A stretch of 11,163 nucleotides of DNA from an uncultured Caulobacter sp. (GTDB lineage Bacteria > Pseudomonadota > Alphaproteobacteria > Caulobacterales > Caulobacteraceae). Location of the stretch: the NCBI GenBank assembly GCA_937991555.1, contig CALKHU010000165.1:1-11163 (forward strand). The letters are read 5' to 3'. The notes under the pieces were generated by a model, which worked only from the letters and a program-made list of their open reading frames with translations, did not search any database and was not told the origin of the DNA. The translations under genes and the position numbers were made by a program. Positions 8,590 to 11,163 of this stretch are shown in pieces. Numbering within the stretch: the first letter of the stretch is position 1; the number at the start of each line of letters is the position of its first letter.

Positions 8590-9176
8590 TAGCTGCCCGG
8601 CGTCTTGATGTAGTCGGGGCGCATGACCCGCGCCGTGACGTCGCTGGTGTTGGGGTTGGGCATGCGCCACTCGCCGCGCCAGGTGAAGTCCATCACCGCG
8701 CACAGCCTCGTCTCCCCGGCGGCGTCCTGGCCGAAGGCGTGGACGCGCAGGTCGCGCTGGTGGGCGATCGGGCCGATCGCCAGCCAGCCCTTCGTCGAGC
8801 CCGGGCAGAAGGCCTGGACCATGACCTTGCCCTCGGCCTTGTCGGCGGCGATCTCGTAGAGGGCGCCGCTGCCGGCGTCCTCGCCCATCAGGCCGTCGAG
8901 CCGGCGCGCCACCTCGCCGTCGCGGAGCGGCTCCGGCACCACCCCGACCGGCACCGCGGTGGCGCGGACGGCCAGCACCCGCTGGCGCAGCAGGCTTTTG
9001 GTGAAGACGAAGGTCAGGCCCGCCCCGGTCAGGCGGCGGGCGTCCGGCGAGGCCGAGTCGTAGGTCACCATCCGCTTTGCGGCCGCCAGGGAGGGGCTGG
9101 CCGCGCCCAGCGCCAGCAGGCCCGCGAGGGCGGGCGCCAGGGCGCGGACCGAAGGGTGAAACGCGAATGCGGACAT
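8589..9176 (-). CDS. Secreted protein of unknown function
   Basis: A 195-residue protein that I do not recognise. It begins with a classical signal peptide: a short N-region, a hydrophobic run ALAPALAGLLALGAA (13-27), then SPSLAAAK with a likely cleavage after Ala31 or Ala32. The mature part is mixed alpha/beta in character with two cysteines, C124 (QAFCPG) and C159 (RLCAVMDF), that could form a disulfide, and ends in polar PNPNTSD...PDYIKTPGS. No lipobox or further membrane helix is present, so it is probably periplasmic or exported. The start at 9176 lies five bases past the stop of the preceding lipoprotein gene, whose end supplies the weak ribosome site AAGAAG, so the two are surely co-transcribed. 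Its stop codon abuts the REP-like repeat. Confidence 0.8.
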   Translation of the reverse strand: MSAFAFHPSVRALAPALAGLLALGAASPSLAAAKRMVTYDSASPDARRLTGAGLTFVFTKSLLRQRVLAVRATAVPVGVVPEPLRDGEVARRLDGLMGEDAGSGALYEIAADKAEGKVMVQAFCPGSTKGWLAIGPIAHQRDLRVHAFGQDAAGETRLCAVMDFTWRGEWRMPNPNTSDVTARVMRPDYIKTPGS

Positions 9177-9181
9177 GGATT

Positions 9182-9700
9182 CTACTTCTTGCGGGGTTTG
9201 CCGCGCAGGTCGGCGAGATCGCCCTCGAAGGCCGACAGGCGCCAGGTTCCGTCGGTGTTGGTGAACACCAGCAGGCAGGGGCCGTCCTTCTTCCTCGTGG
9301 CGCAGACCGAGCCGTCCGGCCGGTACTTCAGGGCGCCGCCGATGGCGATGCGGTTCGGAATCGGCTGGTCGGGGGTGTAGCCGTAGTAGCTGGCCGCGGC
9401 GCGGAACGCCTCCGGCCGCACCAGCCCGTCGACCGCGGCGTCGGCGAGGCCCGGCGCGACCAAGGCGGCGAGCGCGCGGGCGCCGTCGTCCATGTCGCGC
9501 TTGCCGACCTCGCGCATCAGGCGGGCCTCGAGGCTGTTCTTCAGCGCCCGGCGGTCGACATAGCGGTCGAAGGCGGCGCGGTCGTTGTCGCGGATGGCGA
9601 CCAGCAGCGCATGGACGTCCCCCGCCGCGTCATAGCGCGAGGTCGTGGCGCAGGCGGCCAGGGTGAGTCCCAGAAGGGCGATCGCAGCGATCCGTCGCAT
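9182..9700 (-). CDS. Putative DUF2939-like lipoprotein
   Basis: A 172-residue protein with a lipoprotein signal: MRRIAAIALLGLTLAAC, lipobox LAAC with Cys17 as the predicted lipidated residue. The mature part resembles what I recall of DUF2939 proteins: DVHALLVAIRDNDRAAFDRYVDRRALKNSLEARL (28-61, split here in the middle of one helical block), then a C-terminal section with YRPDGSVCATRKKDGPCLLVF and DGTWRLSAFEGDL, typical of a small sheet domain that reads out a residue-modulated fold. C133 and C142 may form a disulfide. Position 9700 is chosen because GAGG lies six bases upstream; ATGs at 9703 and 9712 are alternatives. It sits 49 bases after the upstream lipoprotein gene and five bases before the secreted-protein gene. 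The family call is tentative and the function unknown. Confidence 0.75.
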   Translation of the reverse strand: MRRIAAIALLGLTLAACATTSRYDAAGDVHALLVAIRDNDRAAFDRYVDRRALKNSLEARLMREVGKRDMDDGARALAALVAPGLADAAVDGLVRPEAFRAAASYYGYTPDQPIPNRIAIGGALKYRPDGSVCATRKKDGPCLLVFTNTDGTWRLSAFEGDLADLRGKPRKK

Positions 9701-9749
9701 CATGGGCCTCATTCGCGTCCGGTCGGGGCGGAAATTGGGCGGCGGGGCC

Positions 9750-10115
9750 TCAGCCGCAGCGAACCGCGCGGGCGGCGTCGAAGCGGACACGGACCTCGAC
9801 GGTGCGGGACTCCTCGTCGGCCGGATAGATCACCTTGCCGGCGACGCCGAGAGCGGCCTTGCCGTCGCCCTGGCGATCCTCGAACAGGACCACGCAGCGG
9901 TCGAGCCCGCCCTTGCGCGGGCGGCAGGACAGCACCGCCGCGCCGTCGCGGGTCATGGACGCCTTGTGCAGCGCGACCGGCGCCCGCAGCGCGAGGGTCG
10001 CGCCCTGGGTGGTCACCGTCACGGCGTCGCGGCAGGCGAGCGTCGTCGGCTGCGCGGTCGCGCAGGCGGACAGCAGGCCGCCGGCCAGCAGCAGTGCGAT
10101 GAGACGAGCGTTCAC
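9750..10115 (-). CDS. Small lipoprotein of unknown function
   Basis: A 121-residue protein read from a GTG at 10115, chosen because GGAGG sits six bases upstream and because it places a clean lipoprotein signal at the N-terminus: NARLIALLLAGGLLSAC, lipobox LSAC with Cys18. The mature part has four more cysteines (C28, C64, C74, C120), an even number that could form two disulfides, and many short beta-like stretches (AVTVTTQGATLALRAP, RTVEVRVRFDA). I do not recognise the family. It is first of three consecutive genes for exported proteins and follows the infB terminator, so it needs its own promoter. A weak candidate has TTGAGA at 10168-10163 with a poor -10 seventeen bases on. Codon use matches the neighbours. 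Confidence 0.75.
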   Translation of the reverse strand: MNARLIALLLAGGLLSACATAQPTTLACRDAVTVTTQGATLALRAPVALHKASMTRDGAAVLSCRPRKGGLDRCVVLFEDRQGDGKAALGVAGKVIYPADEESRTVEVRVRFDAARAVRCG

Positions 10116-10188
10116 GGTGCCCCTCCAAGCCGTGGCCGAAAGATCGCTCCGAACGCGCCTTTTCTCAAGGGGCGAGAGGTTAACGTGG

Positions 10189-10220
10189 AAAGGGCGCGGA
10201 GATCGCTCTCCGCGCCCTTT
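10189..10220 (-). terminator. Rho-independent terminator after infB
   Basis: AAAGGGCGCGGAGA and TCTCCGCGCCCTTT form a perfect 14-bp stem closed by a four-base loop, beginning 26 bases beyond the infB stop. On the minus strand the descending arm ends in CCCTTT. The palindrome could act in both directions. It separates infB from the genes for exported proteins and breaks the usual infB-rbfA continuity. Confidence 0.85.
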
Positions 10221-10246
10221 CGAAGTCCGCGGTCGAAACGCCGCCG

Positions 10247-11163
10247 CTAGAGGCTGCGCTTGACCTCCTCGACGGTGAAGCACTCGATCGTGTCGCCCTC
10301 GCGGATGTCCTGGAAGCCGGCGAAGTGCATGCCGCATTCCTGGCCGGCGTTGACCTCGTTGACCTCGTCCTTGAAGCGCTTGAGCGTCTGCAGGGTGCCG
10401 AGCTCGAGGACCACGACGCCGTCGCGGACGATCCGGACCTTGGCGCCCTTGCGGACCACGCCCTCGGTGACGCGCGAACCGGCGATCTTGCCGACCTTGC
10501 TGATGTCGAACACCTGCAGGACCTGGGCGTTGCCGAGGAAGGTTTCGCGCTGGATCGGGGCCAGCATGCCCGAGAGCACGCCTTTGATGTCGTCGATCAG
10601 GTCGTAGATGATCGCGTAGTAGCGGATCTCCACGCCCTCACGCTCGGCCATGGCCCGCGCCTGCGCCGAGGCGCGGACGTTGAAGCCGATGATCGGCGCG
10701 CCGGCGCCCTTGGCCAGCTGGACGTCGCTTTCGCTGATCGCGCCGGCGCCCGACAGGATGATCCGCGCGCGGACCTCGTCGGTGGCCAGCTTGTCGAGCG
10801 AGCCGACGATGGCCTCGACCGAGCCCTGCACGTCGCCCTTCACCACCAGCGGCAGCTCGCTGACCTTCTTGGCCGAGAGCTTGGCCATCATGTCGGTCAG
10901 GGAGACGCCGGCGGCGCCGGAGACGGCGGCCTTGTCGCGCTTCACGCGCTGACGGTACTCGGTCAGTTCGCGGGCGCGGGCGTCGTTCTCGACCACCGCG
11001 AAGGCGTCGCCCGGGGAGGGCGCGCCGTCGAGGCCGAGAATCTCGACCGGGGTCGAGGGACCGGCTTCCTGGAGCTGCTCGTCCCGCTCGTTGAGCAGGG
11101 CGCGGACGCGGCCGAGCTGGCCGCCGGCGACGACGATGTCGCCGCGCTTGAGCGTGCCGCGCT
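10247..11163 (-). CDS. infB: Translation initiation factor IF-2, C-terminal part (incomplete at window edge)
   Basis: IF-2 is the GTPase that brings fMet-tRNA to the 30S subunit and promotes subunit joining. About 304 codons of the 3' end are visible; the N-terminal and GTP-binding domains lie off the right edge. The fragment starts within domain II (RGTLKRGDIVVAGGQLGRV). It continues through the linker and domain III (KKVSELPLVVKGDVQGSVEA, GAGAISESDVQLAKGAGAPI, FNVRAS, YAIIYDLIDDIK), and ends with the fMet-tRNA-binding C-terminal domain (SKVGKIAGSRVTEGVVRKGAK, NEVNAGQECG, ending EVKRSL). All are family hallmarks, with no gap or frameshift. The gene ends in TAG and is followed by a strong terminator, so transcription does not continue into rbfA as it does in many bacteria. 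Confidence 0.97.
   Translation of the reverse strand, partial: RGTLKRGDIVVAGGQLGRVRALLNERDEQLQEAGPSTPVEILGLDGAPSPGDAFAVVENDARARELTEYRQRVKRDKAAVSGAAGVSLTDMMAKLSAKKVSELPLVVKGDVQGSVEAIVGSLDKLATDEVRARIILSGAGAISESDVQLAKGAGAPIIGFNVRASAQARAMAEREGVEIRYYAIIYDLIDDIKGVLSGMLAPIQRETFLGNAQVLQVFDISKVGKIAGSRVTEGVVRKGAKVRIVRDGVVVLELGTLQTLKRFKDEVNEVNAGQECGMHFAGFQDIREGDTIECFTVEEVKRSL

Overview
The window is high-GC alphaproteobacterial chromosome, most likely from the Caulobacterales (Caulobacter/Phenylobacterium-like). Four things point there: the run rbfA-truB-rpsO-pnp with an infB end close by, the FtsK N-terminus, a small protein resembling the Caulobacterales DUF5961 family, and a CtrA-like box (TTAA-N7-TTAC) in front of ftsK. 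Nearly everything reads on the minus strand; only the MATE transporter is on the plus strand. I see no tRNA, rRNA, CRISPR array, insertion sequence or phage gene.

Layout from left to right. 1-789: the 5' part of ftsK (four-helix membrane domain), leaving the window at its left edge, with a candidate CtrA site at 834-848. 849-1200: GC-rich, apparently non-coding DNA with hairpins and iterated GTCCCGCC words. 1201-1525: a small DUF5961-like gene, preceded and overlapped by a truncated relative. 1576-1762: a 187-bp compound inverted repeat. 1843-1872: the pnp terminator. 1901-5946: the RNA-metabolism and ribosome-maturation operon, transcribed rbfA, truB, rpsO, pnp, with its own candidate promoter at 6007-6035. 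The pnp leader can fold into a three-way junction whose closing stem lies one base before the start codon. 6058-8589: a convergent pair, a MATE transporter and a dienelactone-hydrolase-family protein, bracketed by two copies of a REP/BIME-like palindromic repeat. 8589-10115: three consecutive genes for small exported proteins (two lipoproteins and one with a signal peptide), function unknown. 10189-10220: a strong terminator. 10247-11163: the 3' part of infB, leaving the window at its right edge.

How it fits together. In many bacteria infB, rbfA, truB, rpsO and pnp form one translation/RNA-decay cluster. Here infB ends in its own terminator, and about 4.3 kb of accessory genes and repeats separates it from rbfA, which has a separate promoter. 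The core genes look ordinary. The less ordinary material is the structured pnp leader, the repeats around the MATE/hydrolase pair, the truncated DUF5961-like duplicate and the non-coding region upstream of ftsK. I found no clear evidence of a wholly new multi-gene system. All assignments come from reading the sequence; no database search was run.
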